Part shown: positions 52,799 to 62,309 of the stretch, piece by piece
Numbering within the stretch: position 1 is the first letter of the stretch
How the letters are laid out: every line of letters begins with the position of its first letter
Position numbers and translations under genes: made by a program
DNA from: Thalassotalea hakodatensis
GTDB taxonomy: Bacteria; Pseudomonadota; Gammaproteobacteria; Enterobacterales; Alteromonadaceae
Assembly: GCF_030295995.1 (NCBI RefSeq)
Contig: NZ_AP027365.1
Location: forward strand, 1,364,001-1,428,000
Length of the DNA: 64,000 nucleotides
Direction: 5' to 3'
The notes under the pieces: model-generated
What the model saw: the letters and a program-made list of their open reading frames with translations, nothing else
The model's database searches: none
Told to the model about the DNA's origin: nothing

Positions 52799-55246
52799 TT
52801 AAATATCTCTAGAAAAAAACAGCGTAGTGATATTGGCTACGATTATTAATGCGCTTTTATCACTTTCGGTCCAGTTCACTTGGCTGCCTACATTTTCACA
52901 ACAAATGACACCTAAAGGCTTTTCGTCAATTGAGAAAATATAATCGAGCAATGAGAATATATTAAAAGGCTTAAAGTAACTTTCATTAAAGCATTTTGTT
53001 ACTGAGTTCTCCCTTGCGTGTGAGGCGTCTAATACTTCATTTTTCAGTATATATTTAAAATAACTTGGATAATCAGTCGCTTTTAATATTAAACCATTAC
53101 TATATTCGTTGTTATGATCTAAACACTGTAGGCATTGGATTTGGGTGTGTTCTTGGTTAAATATCCATAAACTTATGCGATTTGCCTGCGGAATTAGCTG
53201 TTTTAGCGCTTGACATATCGTTTGTAACTTTTCTTCGTTGTTAATGGTTGGATCGCTAACTCTAACCGCCAAGTTGTTAATACCTGGGTGTTCATGTTGG
53301 GGAGCGTAAATTGTTAATAAGCTATTTAATTTTGTGCGGTTAAAGGGTTTGGTGATATAACCATTCATGCCAATAGCAAGATAATGCTCAATATCTTCTC
53401 TCATTGTATTTGCTGTCATTGCGATGATAGGAATACGCGAGCTATATTTGGTTGAACGTATATGCTTGGTTGCTTCAATGCCGTCCATTACTGGCATTTG
53501 AATGTCCATAAAAATGAGGTCAACTTTATTTTCTCGACAATAATCTATACATTCTTGGCCGTTTTCTACTACCGTGGCATTAACATTATGCTCAGATAAC
53601 ATTTTTGTTACGATAGTTTGGTTTACGCGATTGTCTTCTGCAATAAGAATATTGGCTTGCTGCAAATTTACCGTTGCATGAGGAGTTTTAGCTATTTCAG
53701 ATAGACCGCTTACCGTAAATTTTTGCTGGTAGGTAAAAGTGGTGCCTTGTCCTTCTTCACTTGTGAAGTTTAATTTACCTGCCATCATTTCACTTAATTT
53801 TACACATATGGAAAGCCCTAGCCCTGTGCCACCATATTTTCGCGAAGTTGAGGCATCAGCTTGGTGAAATGCTTTGAATAAATTTGGTTGAATCTTAGTG
53901 TTTATTCCTATGCCGGTATCAATTATTTCAAATTGAATACTTTGATAAGTGTCTGTTGTTTTAAGTACATTTACATTTAATTGTACACTACCTTTGTCAG
54001 TGAACTTTAACGCGTTAGCACAAAGATTATTTAAAATTTGAATAACGCGTACAGGATCACCTTTCAATACCTTTGCAGCGTTGTGATCAATGCGTGTTGT
54101 AAGCTTAACACCTTTATTTTGTGCGGTTTGGCTCAGCGGCTTTATTATTGATGTGATCACATTAGCTAACTCAAATTCAATGTGTTCTATTTCAAGCTTT
54201 CCTGCTTCTATTTTAGAAAAATCGAGCACATCATTTACAATATTTGCCAATATATTTGTAGAGCTCAAAATACTTTTGAGGGCTTGGTCTTTTTCATGGC
54301 TACTGGTCTCTGTTAAGCCAAATTCTGCGAGATTTAATATTCCATGGAGTGGCGTTCTCAATTCGTGGGACATATTGGCAAAAAAACGACTTCTTGCAGA
54401 CAAAGCATTCCTAGCCTGTAACTCAGCTTTTTTAAGCGCTGTAACATCAGTGTGTGTGCCTGTAAACCTTAATGGGTTGCCATGTTCGTCTTTTTCAACC
54501 ACTTTTCCTCTATCAAGAATATAGCGCCACTCACCATTTGAATGGCGCATACGATGAAGGTTTTCATAGAAGGATGTTTTCCCCTCCATATGAGCAGTAA
54601 GATCAGCAAAGCAGCCTTCAATATCATGAGGGTGAACTCTTTCTTGCCAATCAGCTAAGGTTTGCGTTAAATCAGATAATGTCAATCCAAGCATTTCTGC
54701 CCATCTATTATCGAATGTAACGCCATTGGTTTTCGGGTTCCAATCCCACATACCAAGCCTTGTACCTTCTAACACCAGCGCTAATCGCTGTTGAGATTTT
54801 TTGGTGATTTCGCGTTGTTTTATTAATTCAGTAACATCGGTAAAGAATGAAATGGCATGATCATTTGGTTGAATGATAATTTCTTCGCGCAAAAAGATGA
54901 TGGGTTGGTTAAGGTATTTGACGCCATAAACAGGTATGTGGATCACATTTTCTTTGTTTTTATCAATAAGTTGTTGTCGCTTTTTTGTTGATTTTTGATC
55001 AACGATGAGCGTTGTGATGTTATCAGGTAGATCTTTGCCTGTTAATAGAATCTGCCGAGCATTATCTGAAGCATTGTTAATGATAGTACATTCATCATCA
55101 TGCCATTTAATGGAAAAAATATGTGATGTTAAACTTAATAGGTTATATGTGTGCTCCACATTAACATCCTTTTGCTTCAAACTCAGTGACAACATGTAAA
55201 GTTTAGACAAATTTTGATATTTGTATATTGTTAAACAAAGAAACAT
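52799..55246 (-). CDS. Hybrid sensor histidine kinase with PAS, receiver and C-terminal GAF domains
   Basis: The 815-residue product lacks transmembrane helices. Order: an N-terminal PAS-like region (about 35-130), a second PAS with PAC (about 145-270, WDWNPKTNGVTFDNRW), HisKA with the phospho-His in FANMSHELRTPLHG (H294), the ATPase (GTGLGLSICVKL), a receiver with D581 (FMDIQMPVMDG), and a GAF-like domain at the end (about 655-815). A sensor domain placed after the receiver is less common. An alternative start lies 17 codons downstream; neither has a clear ribosome binding site. No partner regulator is next to it. Confidence 0.92.
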   Translation of the reverse strand: MFLCLTIYKYQNLSKLYMLSLSLKQKDVNVEHTYNLLSLTSHIFSIKWHDDECTIINNASDNARQILLTGKDLPDNITTLIVDQKSTKKRQQLIDKNKENVIHIPVYGVKYLNQPIIFLREEIIIQPNDHAISFFTDVTELIKQREITKKSQQRLALVLEGTRLGMWDWNPKTNGVTFDNRWAEMLGLTLSDLTQTLADWQERVHPHDIEGCFADLTAHMEGKTSFYENLHRMRHSNGEWRYILDRGKVVEKDEHGNPLRFTGTHTDVTALKKAELQARNALSARSRFFANMSHELRTPLHGILNLAEFGLTETSSHEKDQALKSILSSTNILANIVNDVLDFSKIEAGKLEIEHIEFELANVITSIIKPLSQTAQNKGVKLTTRIDHNAAKVLKGDPVRVIQILNNLCANALKFTDKGSVQLNVNVLKTTDTYQSIQFEIIDTGIGINTKIQPNLFKAFHQADASTSRKYGGTGLGLSICVKLSEMMAGKLNFTSEEGQGTTFTYQQKFTVSGLSEIAKTPHATVNLQQANILIAEDNRVNQTIVTKMLSEHNVNATVVENGQECIDYCRENKVDLIFMDIQMPVMDGIEATKHIRSTKYSSRIPIIAMTANTMREDIEHYLAIGMNGYITKPFNRTKLNSLLTIYAPQHEHPGINNLAVRVSDPTINNEEKLQTICQALKQLIPQANRISLWIFNQEHTQIQCLQCLDHNNEYSNGLILKATDYPSYFKYILKNEVLDASHARENSVTKCFNESYFKPFNIFSLLDYIFSIDEKPLGVICCENVGSQVNWTESDKSALIIVANITTLFFSRDI

Positions 55247-55347
55247 ATTTGCTAGAGCATGTTGATCTTTGCTTATCCTAGGTTTGAAACTTGCTATTCA
55301 ATAGACTTTTGGTAATAGTAGAGACAGGTTGGAAGAGGCAATAAGTA

Positions 55348-55854
55348 ATGCACTTTTTATTATTATTTGGTTTGTTTTTTTTCTTTACAGAAGTATCCGC
55401 TGAAGAGTTTATTGGTCAGTGGTACATTGCGGACAAAAGTTCATCATTAACCGCTCATACACGTGACGGTGACAACCAGTTACACCTTGATGTTCAGGAA
55501 GGTAAAGTAACAGCCGTTAGGCTTTATTTACCTAACTTTGCGCATTTCGGAGAGGTAAACGCTGCCTTTCAATATAGCTCACCTAAATATGGTTTGATCA
55601 GAACAACAACATACAAAATTGACGGCGAACAAGTCTTGCTAACCGATGCGTTTGAAATTCATTCCTTTGTAGAAAACCTTAAAGATATTGCTACACATCT
55701 TATGTTTCGAGAGCACAATCTAGGCAATTCGTTTAAAAATAGAAAGCTTACGATTTCATACATGGATACCAGTAAAAAGCCTAAATGGCGTCATGCGAAA
55801 TTTTCAACTATTGAAATTGATGAGGTCTTACAAAAGCTTGGTGTAATCGCGTAA
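55348..55854 (+). CDS. Secreted protein of unknown function
   Basis: The 168-residue product has a signal peptide (hydrophobic residues 2-13, cleavage near VSA-EE). The mature part reads as a small beta-rich domain (FIGQWYIADKSSS, then alternating strands) and a positively charged stretch near residue 140 (RKLTISYMDTSKKPKWRH). I do not recognise a family. It is separated from the hybrid kinase (divergent, about 100 bp) and from the RND operon (about 130 bp), so its control may be independent. Confidence 0.65.
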   Translation: MHFLLLFGLFFFFTEVSAEEFIGQWYIADKSSSLTAHTRDGDNQLHLDVQEGKVTAVRLYLPNFAHFGEVNAAFQYSSPKYGLIRTTTYKIDGEQVLLTDAFEIHSFVENLKDIATHLMFREHNLGNSFKNRKLTISYMDTSKKPKWRHAKFSTIEIDEVLQKLGVIA

Positions 55855-55986
55855 CGTATTCTATTGGCCAAAAAGTTGAATTTTCCCTTTAATTATTAAG
55901 CTTTTTAGCGTTAATGTGATGAATAGCATGTAAATTTCGTATACCCTAATGCAAATAGTTATTATTACACCTAATGGTTGGGATTT

Positions 55987-57042
55987 ATGGAAAAGTTAAT
56001 ATTATCACTGGTTATCGCTGTGCTTTCACTGACTGTAAACGCAGAATCTGTAATGAGTGTTGAAGCCGTTAAAGGTGAAGTTGCGAGTGTCAGTGAAACA
56101 TTAACGCTTTCTGGCAGTATAGAATCTAAGCAGCACGCAAGTTTAGCCCCTTTACAAGCGGGGGTTGTTGATAGCATTTTTGTAGAAGCTGGAGATGTCG
56201 TTACTAAAGGCCAGCCACTTATGCAGCTTGATAATACACTCGCTGAACTTGAATTGCAGCAAGCGACGGCCGACCATCAATCAGCACAAGCGGAGCAGTC
56301 AGAAGCTAAGCGCTTATTGCAAGAAGTTGAAGAGTTATCCAGTAAAAAGGTGGTTGCACAAACAACGATAGGAGAACGTCGCTCTCAATTAACGATAGCC
56401 AAAGCACAGGTTTTACGTGCTAAAGCCAGTGTTGAGCAATACAAAGAAACAGTAGAGCGGCATGTATTACGTGCGCCTTTTGCAGGTATTGTTTCAGCAC
56501 GTCATATTGATATTGGTGAGTGGGTTACTCAACAAACGATTGTGTATACACTCGTTGAGCAACAACAGCTTCGTGTCAAACTTGCAATTCCGCAAGAATA
56601 TTTATTTCAATTAACTAATCCACAAACTCATAACGTTACCATTATTCCTGACATCATTGGTGCTAACCCCATTTCGGCAACGTTGAGTAAAATAGTACCT
56701 GTTGCAAATGAACAAAGTCGAGCAGTTACAGCGTGGGTAGACTTACCACAAGGGCATAATTTAGTGTCGGGCATGTCAGCGAAAGTGAATATTGCATTTT
56801 CGGGTGATGCTACCAATAAACACTTAGTGTGGTTGCCTAAATCATCAATAAAAGCTCACCCTGATGGCGGACGTTCAGTATTTATTGTTGATAATGGTAC
56901 GGCAAAAAATGTCAAAGTAACCGTCACAAAAACCCAAGGAAATAAAGTTGCTGTTGTAGGCATTGATGAAAATCAACGAGTCGTTACAACGGGGGTCGCA
57001 ATGTTAAAAGCAGGTAGTAAAGTCTCGGTAAAGGGTGAATAG
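55987..57042 (+). CDS. RND efflux periplasmic adaptor (membrane fusion protein)
   Basis: The 351-residue product has a signal peptide (about residues 4-20, VNA-ES) and the linear plan of MdtA/AcrA-type adaptors: barrel-sandwich hybrid (LAPLQAGVVDSIFVEAGDVVTKGQPL), a coiled-coil hairpin (about 75-135, Gln/Glu/Ala-rich), the second half of the lipoyl domain (LRAPFAGIVSARHIDIGEWV) and the beta-barrel domain. A TTG nine bases upstream is possible, but the ATG matches the signal peptide better. It forms a two-gene operon with the RND pump 2 bp downstream. No outer-membrane channel gene is present here. Confidence 0.93.
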   Translation: MEKLILSLVIAVLSLTVNAESVMSVEAVKGEVASVSETLTLSGSIESKQHASLAPLQAGVVDSIFVEAGDVVTKGQPLMQLDNTLAELELQQATADHQSAQAEQSEAKRLLQEVEELSSKKVVAQTTIGERRSQLTIAKAQVLRAKASVEQYKETVERHVLRAPFAGIVSARHIDIGEWVTQQTIVYTLVEQQQLRVKLAIPQEYLFQLTNPQTHNVTIIPDIIGANPISATLSKIVPVANEQSRAVTAWVDLPQGHNLVSGMSAKVNIAFSGDATNKHLVWLPKSSIKAHPDGGRSVFIVDNGTAKNVKVTVTKTQGNKVAVVGIDENQRVVTTGVAMLKAGSKVSVKGE

Positions 57043-57044
57043 CG

Positions 57045-60000
57045 ATGATTAAACAAGCCGTTAACCGAGGCGTATTAGTTGCTGTAGTTGTCCTTATTTG
57101 TAGCATTTTAGGTGTGGTAGGTGCACTTAATATTCCTGTACAAATGATCCCTGATTTAGAAGTTAGAACTATTTCTGTGCAAACGGGCTGGCCAGGCGCA
57201 ACACCACAAGATGTTGAAAAAGAAATTCTGATCGAGCAAGAACGATATTTACGTGGCTTATCGAACCTCAAGCGAATGGTCTCGTTCGCTGATATGGGTG
57301 AAGCGAATATTGAATTAGAGTTTCCGTTTGGTGTTGATGCAAATGATGCACTTATTCGGGTTAACAACGCGTTAAGTCAAGTGCCGGCTTATCCTGAGAA
57401 TGTTGACCAACCTAGGCTTTATTCGAGCTCATTTTCGGGTAATGCCTTCATGTATTTTACTCTCAAGCCTGTGGCAGGTAACCCATTTGATCTTGATGTT
57501 GATATGCTAAGAGATTATGCCGAAGATTTTGTTCGGCCTCGTATGGAAAGCGTGGCAGGTGTTTCTGAGGTTCGCGTAAGTGGTGGTGCTCAGCGCCAAA
57601 TTCAAATTAAAGTGGACGCAGCTCGCTTAGCACAACGAGGTGTGAGTTTACCTGAGCTAAGAACCGCGATTAGAACACGTAATAAAGATACCTCTGCGGG
57701 AGATATAGAAAGTGGTAAAAGTCGTTATTTGTTGCGTGTTATTGGTCGTTTTGAACAATTGAGCGAATTAGAAGAGTTAGTTGTCGCAAGAAAAAACACC
57801 ACAGATATTCGTTTAAAAGATGTCGCGACGGTCAACTTAGACCATTTTGAAACCCGAAGTGTGTCTTACAAAGATGGAGAACGAACACTCAGGTTGTCTG
57901 TAAGGCGTGAAAGTGGCTCAAATGTACTTGCGATTAAAGATGCTATGTTGCCTATTGTTACAGAGATTAATCAACAACTATTAGCGCAAAATGGCCTTGA
58001 GTTAACCTTAATGAGTGATGACGTGCGTTACGTTAAAAGCTCGTTAGAAAATGTGTGGATCAATTTAGCGCTTGGCGCGCTGTTAGCAACGCTGGTCATG
58101 TATTTATTCTTACGATCAGGTAAAGCAACATTAGTTGGTGTGATGGGGATACCTATTTGTACAGTGGCAGCATTTTTAGCGTTAATGTTGTTCGGCAGAA
58201 CTATTAATGTTATCTCGCTGGCGGGGGTTGCATTCGCCATTGGTATGACCGTAGATAATACTATTGTCGTGCTTGAGTCTATCATGCAAGCAAAACGACA
58301 AGGTGTGAGTAAAGTACAGGCGGCTATTAATGGTGTCACTGAGGTTTGGCCTGCAGTGTTAGCTTCTACTGCTACAACGGTATTGGTTTTTGCGCCTATT
58401 TTATTTGTTGAGCAAGAAGCAGGGCAATTATATTCTGATATCGCAATTGCTATTTCAGGCGCTATTATTGCCTCGATGTTTGTTGCTATTTTTGTCGTGC
58501 CTGTTGCACTTGCAACCTTAAGTAAGAAAAAAGATTTACAGCATGGAAAACAATTAACACTTTCAAGTAAATGGTTAATGTTAGCGAATCGTTTTACCCA
58601 AACGAAAAGGCATGCGCGCATTACTTCTGCGGTATTTATCGTTGTGATTCTAACCAGTGCATTTTTATTGATGCCGGCAGCGGAGTATTTACCCGAGGGT
58701 GAAGAACCAAAAGCCTTCTCATCAATGATCGCCCCACCAAGCTATAATTTATCGGAAATGATGGTGATAGGGGAAGAAATAAGAGCCTATTTAGATCCTT
58801 TTGTGTTAGATACACACGAAGAAAAGTTTTTAGCGGGTCAGTCTGAAATGCCCCCGCTTGAATATTATTCAATGTCAGTATCTGTGGGTCGAATTTGGCT
58901 ACTAAGTGCGCCTACAGACGCAGCGTACATTGATCAAATGATGAAAGCGATCACGGATAAATTCAAAAGTTATCCAGATATGCGTGCCTTCTCATCACGG
59001 GGGTCTATCATTTCAAGTAATGATGGTGGTACAAGGGCTGTTGCTGTTGATATAGCCGGCAGTGATATTAACGAGCTATATCAAGCTGCAGATGCTGTTT
59101 ATCAACAGGCAAGTGTCGTGTTTGACAATCCACAGATCAATTCAGATCCAAGTTCGTTAACCTTAGATCAACCATTAATTGAAATAAGCCCAAGATGGCA
59201 AAGGCTTTCAGAGTTAGGGATTAACAATAACGATTTTGGCTATGCGATTGCTGCAATGAGCGATGGAGCTTATGTTGATGAGTTTATTTTAGAAGATGAT
59301 AAAGTCGATATTTTTCTGTTTAGTGGTGAAGGTAACCAGCAAAGCCTTACGCAGCTAGCTAATACACCGATAATTGCCCCTGATGGTGAAGTTCTGCCAC
59401 TAAAAGCCCTGGCTGATTTAAAAGAAAGCCAAAACAGTAATTCTTTACGTCGTGTTGATGGTAAACGAACGGTAACGGTTTATATTATTCCTCCGCGTAA
59501 TGTGGCGTTGGAAATCGCAGAGCAAAAAGTACGGCAAGAGTTATTGCCAGCACTATGGCAGCAAGGAGCAATCGCGCAAGGTATTAATGTTAGCATTAGT
59601 GGTGCAGCTGATCAGCTTGAAGCAACACAGGCATCTTTAAGTAGCAACTTTATTATTGCGCTTGTCTTGTGTTATTTATTGCTAGTGGCAATATTTACCC
59701 ACTGGCGTTACCCATTATTTATACTTGCTACAGTACCGCTTGGTATGGCTGGTGGCTTGCTGGGGCTAGTGTTTATTAATGGATTAAATAAAGCATTAGG
59801 CTTTGTTGGCCTTAGTTTAATACATCTGCCTTTTGATATGATCACCATGCTTGGTTTTCTTATTTTATTAGGCACGGTAGTTAATAATCCGATATTAATT
59901 GTGGATCAAACGCGCCGTTTTGTTATTGAGCAAGGCATGGCGGTTAGACAAGCGGTGATTCAATCGGTTGAAAAACGGCTAAAGCCGATACTTATGTCAA

Positions 60001-60167
60001 CGGCTACTACACTTTTTGGCCTCGCACCTTTAGTGCTTATACCTGGCGAGGGTACAGAGTTATATCGAGGTGTAGGGGTTATTGTATTGAGCGGTATTTT
60101 TGTTTCTACGTTTTTAAGTTTGACTTTTTTACCCGCCTTACTCGTTGCAGTATTACATAAAAAATAG
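57045..60167 (+). CDS. RND-family inner-membrane efflux pump
   Basis: The 1040-residue product has the typical RND layout: TM1, a large periplasmic domain, TM2-6, a second periplasmic domain, TM7-12. GVAFAIGMTVDNTIVVLES in TM4 carries the proton-relay Asp but with Asn where many HAE-1 pumps have a second Asp. NPILIVDQTRR in the second half and LMSTATTLFGLAPLV fit the family. With the adaptor it should export drugs or envelope-toxic compounds, probably through a TolC-type channel encoded elsewhere. A 13-bp hairpin follows the stop. Confidence 0.94.
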   Translation: MIKQAVNRGVLVAVVVLICSILGVVGALNIPVQMIPDLEVRTISVQTGWPGATPQDVEKEILIEQERYLRGLSNLKRMVSFADMGEANIELEFPFGVDANDALIRVNNALSQVPAYPENVDQPRLYSSSFSGNAFMYFTLKPVAGNPFDLDVDMLRDYAEDFVRPRMESVAGVSEVRVSGGAQRQIQIKVDAARLAQRGVSLPELRTAIRTRNKDTSAGDIESGKSRYLLRVIGRFEQLSELEELVVARKNTTDIRLKDVATVNLDHFETRSVSYKDGERTLRLSVRRESGSNVLAIKDAMLPIVTEINQQLLAQNGLELTLMSDDVRYVKSSLENVWINLALGALLATLVMYLFLRSGKATLVGVMGIPICTVAAFLALMLFGRTINVISLAGVAFAIGMTVDNTIVVLESIMQAKRQGVSKVQAAINGVTEVWPAVLASTATTVLVFAPILFVEQEAGQLYSDIAIAISGAIIASMFVAIFVVPVALATLSKKKDLQHGKQLTLSSKWLMLANRFTQTKRHARITSAVFIVVILTSAFLLMPAAEYLPEGEEPKAFSSMIAPPSYNLSEMMVIGEEIRAYLDPFVLDTHEEKFLAGQSEMPPLEYYSMSVSVGRIWLLSAPTDAAYIDQMMKAITDKFKSYPDMRAFSSRGSIISSNDGGTRAVAVDIAGSDINELYQAADAVYQQASVVFDNPQINSDPSSLTLDQPLIEISPRWQRLSELGINNNDFGYAIAAMSDGAYVDEFILEDDKVDIFLFSGEGNQQSLTQLANTPIIAPDGEVLPLKALADLKESQNSNSLRRVDGKRTVTVYIIPPRNVALEIAEQKVRQELLPALWQQGAIAQGINVSISGAADQLEATQASLSSNFIIALVLCYLLLVAIFTHWRYPLFILATVPLGMAGGLLGLVFINGLNKALGFVGLSLIHLPFDMITMLGFLILLGTVVNNPILIVDQTRRFVIEQGMAVRQAVIQSVEKRLKPILMSTATTLFGLAPLVLIPGEGTELYRGVGVIVLSGIFVSTFLSLTFLPALLVAVLHKK

Positions 60168-60177
60168 TGTCTTTATT

Positions 60178-60219
60178 AGATATGAGCAAATGGTGAGGAT
60201 TCCCCCTTTGCTCATATCT
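60178..60219 (+). terminator. Long hairpin after the RND operon
   Basis: AGATATGAGCAAA and TTTGCTCATATCT are perfect 13-bp arms around a 16-nt loop. No strict T-run follows (CATTTAATTA), so termination is likely but imperfect. Confidence 0.6.
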
Positions 60220-60344
60220 CATTTAATTAAAAATAATTTAACCCCTTTTTTATCTGTTTATCGTTTATAAGGTAAGTGAGTAAAAAATATCGTTACTTAC
60301 TGTGTGATCACACCTCTTTACTAATTAAAAAATGAGGAAACACT

Positions 60345-60953
60345 ATGACGAGATCTTTAACGATAGTAGTATTTGCAGGCATTATTACCTTGGGGTTATT
60401 TGCTTTTATGGCATATTTAATTAAGCAAGAGAAGGTTGCTATGACAGATATTCCTGAGCCAATAATCGTTCAGGTTTATGAATTACCTAAGGATAGTAAG
60501 GTTAGAACAATAATTAGACGTCAATTTCAACCACCTGAACCGCCGCCTGTAATGACGACTGTAAAGTCTACGCTAGAGCCAGCAGAGTCATTAAGTCATT
60601 TTGAGTTTAATCCGACAGGGTTAAAGATTGAGAATAAAATGTCTAAGTTTAACTTAGGTGCTCAGCTCGCTAACCAAGAGGCTAGGCCAATAATTAGGTC
60701 TAACCCCCGGTATCCAAGAGAAGCATTACAAAGAGGTCTTGAAGGGTGGGTTAGGTTGGCTTTTGATATCAATAAGATAGGTGAAGTTATTAATATTCAA
60801 GTTGTTGATTCTCAGCCGAAACGTGTATTTGATAAAGCCGCTAAACAAGCATTAAAAAGATGGAAATATAAAGCGAAATCTATCGATGGTAAACCGATTA
60901 TTCAAACAGGGTTTACCGTTCAACTAGACTTTAACATGCAGCAAGAAATATAG
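60345..60953 (+). CDS. TonB-family energy transducer
   Basis: The 202-residue product has an N-terminal membrane anchor (about residues 5-25), a proline-rich linker (FQPPEPPPV) and a C-terminal TonB domain (about 115-200) with NPRYPREALQRGLEGWVRLAF and the usual KAAKQALKRWKYKAK helix-strand. It transfers proton-motive energy from an ExbBD complex to outer-membrane receptors. ExbB and ExbD are not nearby. It is followed by a sigma factor and a second TonB-like protein in one apparent operon. Confidence 0.88.
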   Translation: MTRSLTIVVFAGIITLGLFAFMAYLIKQEKVAMTDIPEPIIVQVYELPKDSKVRTIIRRQFQPPEPPPVMTTVKSTLEPAESLSHFEFNPTGLKIENKMSKFNLGAQLANQEARPIIRSNPRYPREALQRGLEGWVRLAFDINKIGEVINIQVVDSQPKRVFDKAAKQALKRWKYKAKSIDGKPIIQTGFTVQLDFNMQQEI

Positions 60954-60962
60954 GATCGCCAA

Positions 60963-61526
60963 TTGAAGTTACCTTCAATGATTAAAGGGTGGATGAAAAC
61001 TTCATCCACCCCTGAAACGTTACTAAAACGTTACTCAACGACGAAAGATAAGAAGTATCTTTCATTGTTGGTTAAACAATTTAATCAATCTTTGTTTCAC
61101 TATTTATTAACTTTGTCAGATAAAGAACTTGCTGAAGACGTGGTACAAATAACATGGCTTAAAGTATTAAAAATAAACAACACTGCACATGAACATACCA
61201 ACGTTAAAGCTTGGTTATATACTATTGCTCGAAATACGTTATTCGATGAATTACGAAAAGCTCAGCGTTGGCACTATGTTGTTTTAGATGAAACACAACA
61301 CGCGGCAACGAGTGAGTTAACCGACAAAGAAGATCGATTGGCAGCCTTTAATCGCGCATTAGTGCACTTACCTTTTTATCAACGAGAAGCGTTTGTATTT
61401 CAGCAAGAAGGCTTTTCAATATTAGAAATTGCAGAGATGACAAATGAAAGCTTTGAGACCGTTAAAAGTCGATTAAGGTATGCGAGAAAACAGCTGAAAA
61501 TAATATTAGGAAAAGATCATGAATGA
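60963..61526 (+). CDS. ECF-type RNA polymerase sigma factor
   Basis: The 187-residue product has a sigma-70 region 2 (about 30-90, with LAEDVVQITWLKVLK and KAWLYTIARNTLFDELRK) and a region 4 helix-turn-helix (about 125-180, LPFYQREAFVFQQEGFSILEIAEMT). It starts with TTG, with AGGA seven bases ahead; the upstream TonB stop lies within that leader. It is sandwiched between two TonB-type genes, and its stop overlaps the next start by eight bases. It probably directs transcription of a receptor or stress regulon, and the next gene occupies the position of an anti-sigma factor. Confidence 0.9.
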   Translation: MKLPSMIKGWMKTSSTPETLLKRYSTTKDKKYLSLLVKQFNQSLFHYLLTLSDKELAEDVVQITWLKVLKINNTAHEHTNVKAWLYTIARNTLFDELRKAQRWHYVVLDETQHAATSELTDKEDRLAAFNRALVHLPFYQREAFVFQQEGFSILEIAEMTNESFETVKSRLRYARKQLKIILGKDHE

Positions 61527-62229
61527 TGATTTTGATAAAGAGATGAGTTCGCTTTATCAACAACGTAAGGCGCAGATAGAAGCTCCTACTGTAGTGTTAC
61601 CAAGTGGAAAGGCTAAAAACCGTGTTTCTGTTTTTAAATCGTTGGCAATTTTACTATGTGGTGGCGTTTCGTCTTTTGGCATTTTTGCGTTAATGTCGCA
61701 TTTAGCTAAAGCACCAACACCTGTCACCATTGAGCCGCAATTAAGCCATCAGGTGATCGTGTTACCAGACGTTATTATTGATAAAAATAACGCTGATACG
61801 GTTATCAACCGTCTGCCGTTACCTGAAAAACCTATTATTGCGACGCTACCAACCGGTAATGATAATTCGCCATATCAAATTGAAAAGATCGAACCATCTG
61901 TTGATAACAACTTAACATTTGATGATACCAATACTGTTCATTTACCTGATATTGATTTACCACAAACAAGTATTAACCCCATAGTAAAAGTTTTACCTGA
62001 ATACCCTCAAGAGCTGTTAGCAAATAGGCAAACAGGTATCGTAAAAATGCGCTATCAAGTCGCTGAAGATGGGCGTGTTTTTAATATAGAAGTTATCGAA
62101 CAAAGTGGGGCAAGACAGTTTAGACGTGCTGCTCAAAAAGCTTTAGGTGCTTGGCAATACGACAAACAATTGTCTGTAAATGATACGCTTGAAGTCGTTT
62201 TTGAATTCCAATTGGAAGCTAAGGAATAA
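61519..62229 (+). CDS. TonB-domain protein in anti-sigma position
   Basis: The 236-residue product has a short cytoplasmic N-terminus (about residues 1-38), one transmembrane helix (about 40-62), a low-complexity linker, and a C-terminal TonB domain (about 150-236, KVLPEYPQELLANRQTGIVKM and KALGAWQYDKQ). The topology resembles a single-pass anti-sigma factor, but the outer part is a TonB domain. Its start overlaps the sigma factor gene by eight bases, an arrangement typical of sigma/anti-sigma pairs. Whether the cytoplasmic part binds the sigma factor cannot be judged from sequence. Confidence 0.75.
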   Translation: MNDDFDKEMSSLYQQRKAQIEAPTVVLPSGKAKNRVSVFKSLAILLCGGVSSFGIFALMSHLAKAPTPVTIEPQLSHQVIVLPDVIIDKNNADTVINRLPLPEKPIIATLPTGNDNSPYQIEKIEPSVDNNLTFDDTNTVHLPDIDLPQTSINPIVKVLPEYPQELLANRQTGIVKMRYQVAEDGRVFNIEVIEQSGARQFRRAAQKALGAWQYDKQLSVNDTLEVVFEFQLEAKE

Positions 62230-62309
62230 ATTTATATGACTTTAGCACTATTCGCAATTGAGGAAAGATAGATTAGTATGGCTAACACAATAATAAAAAA
62301 TTATCTGTT

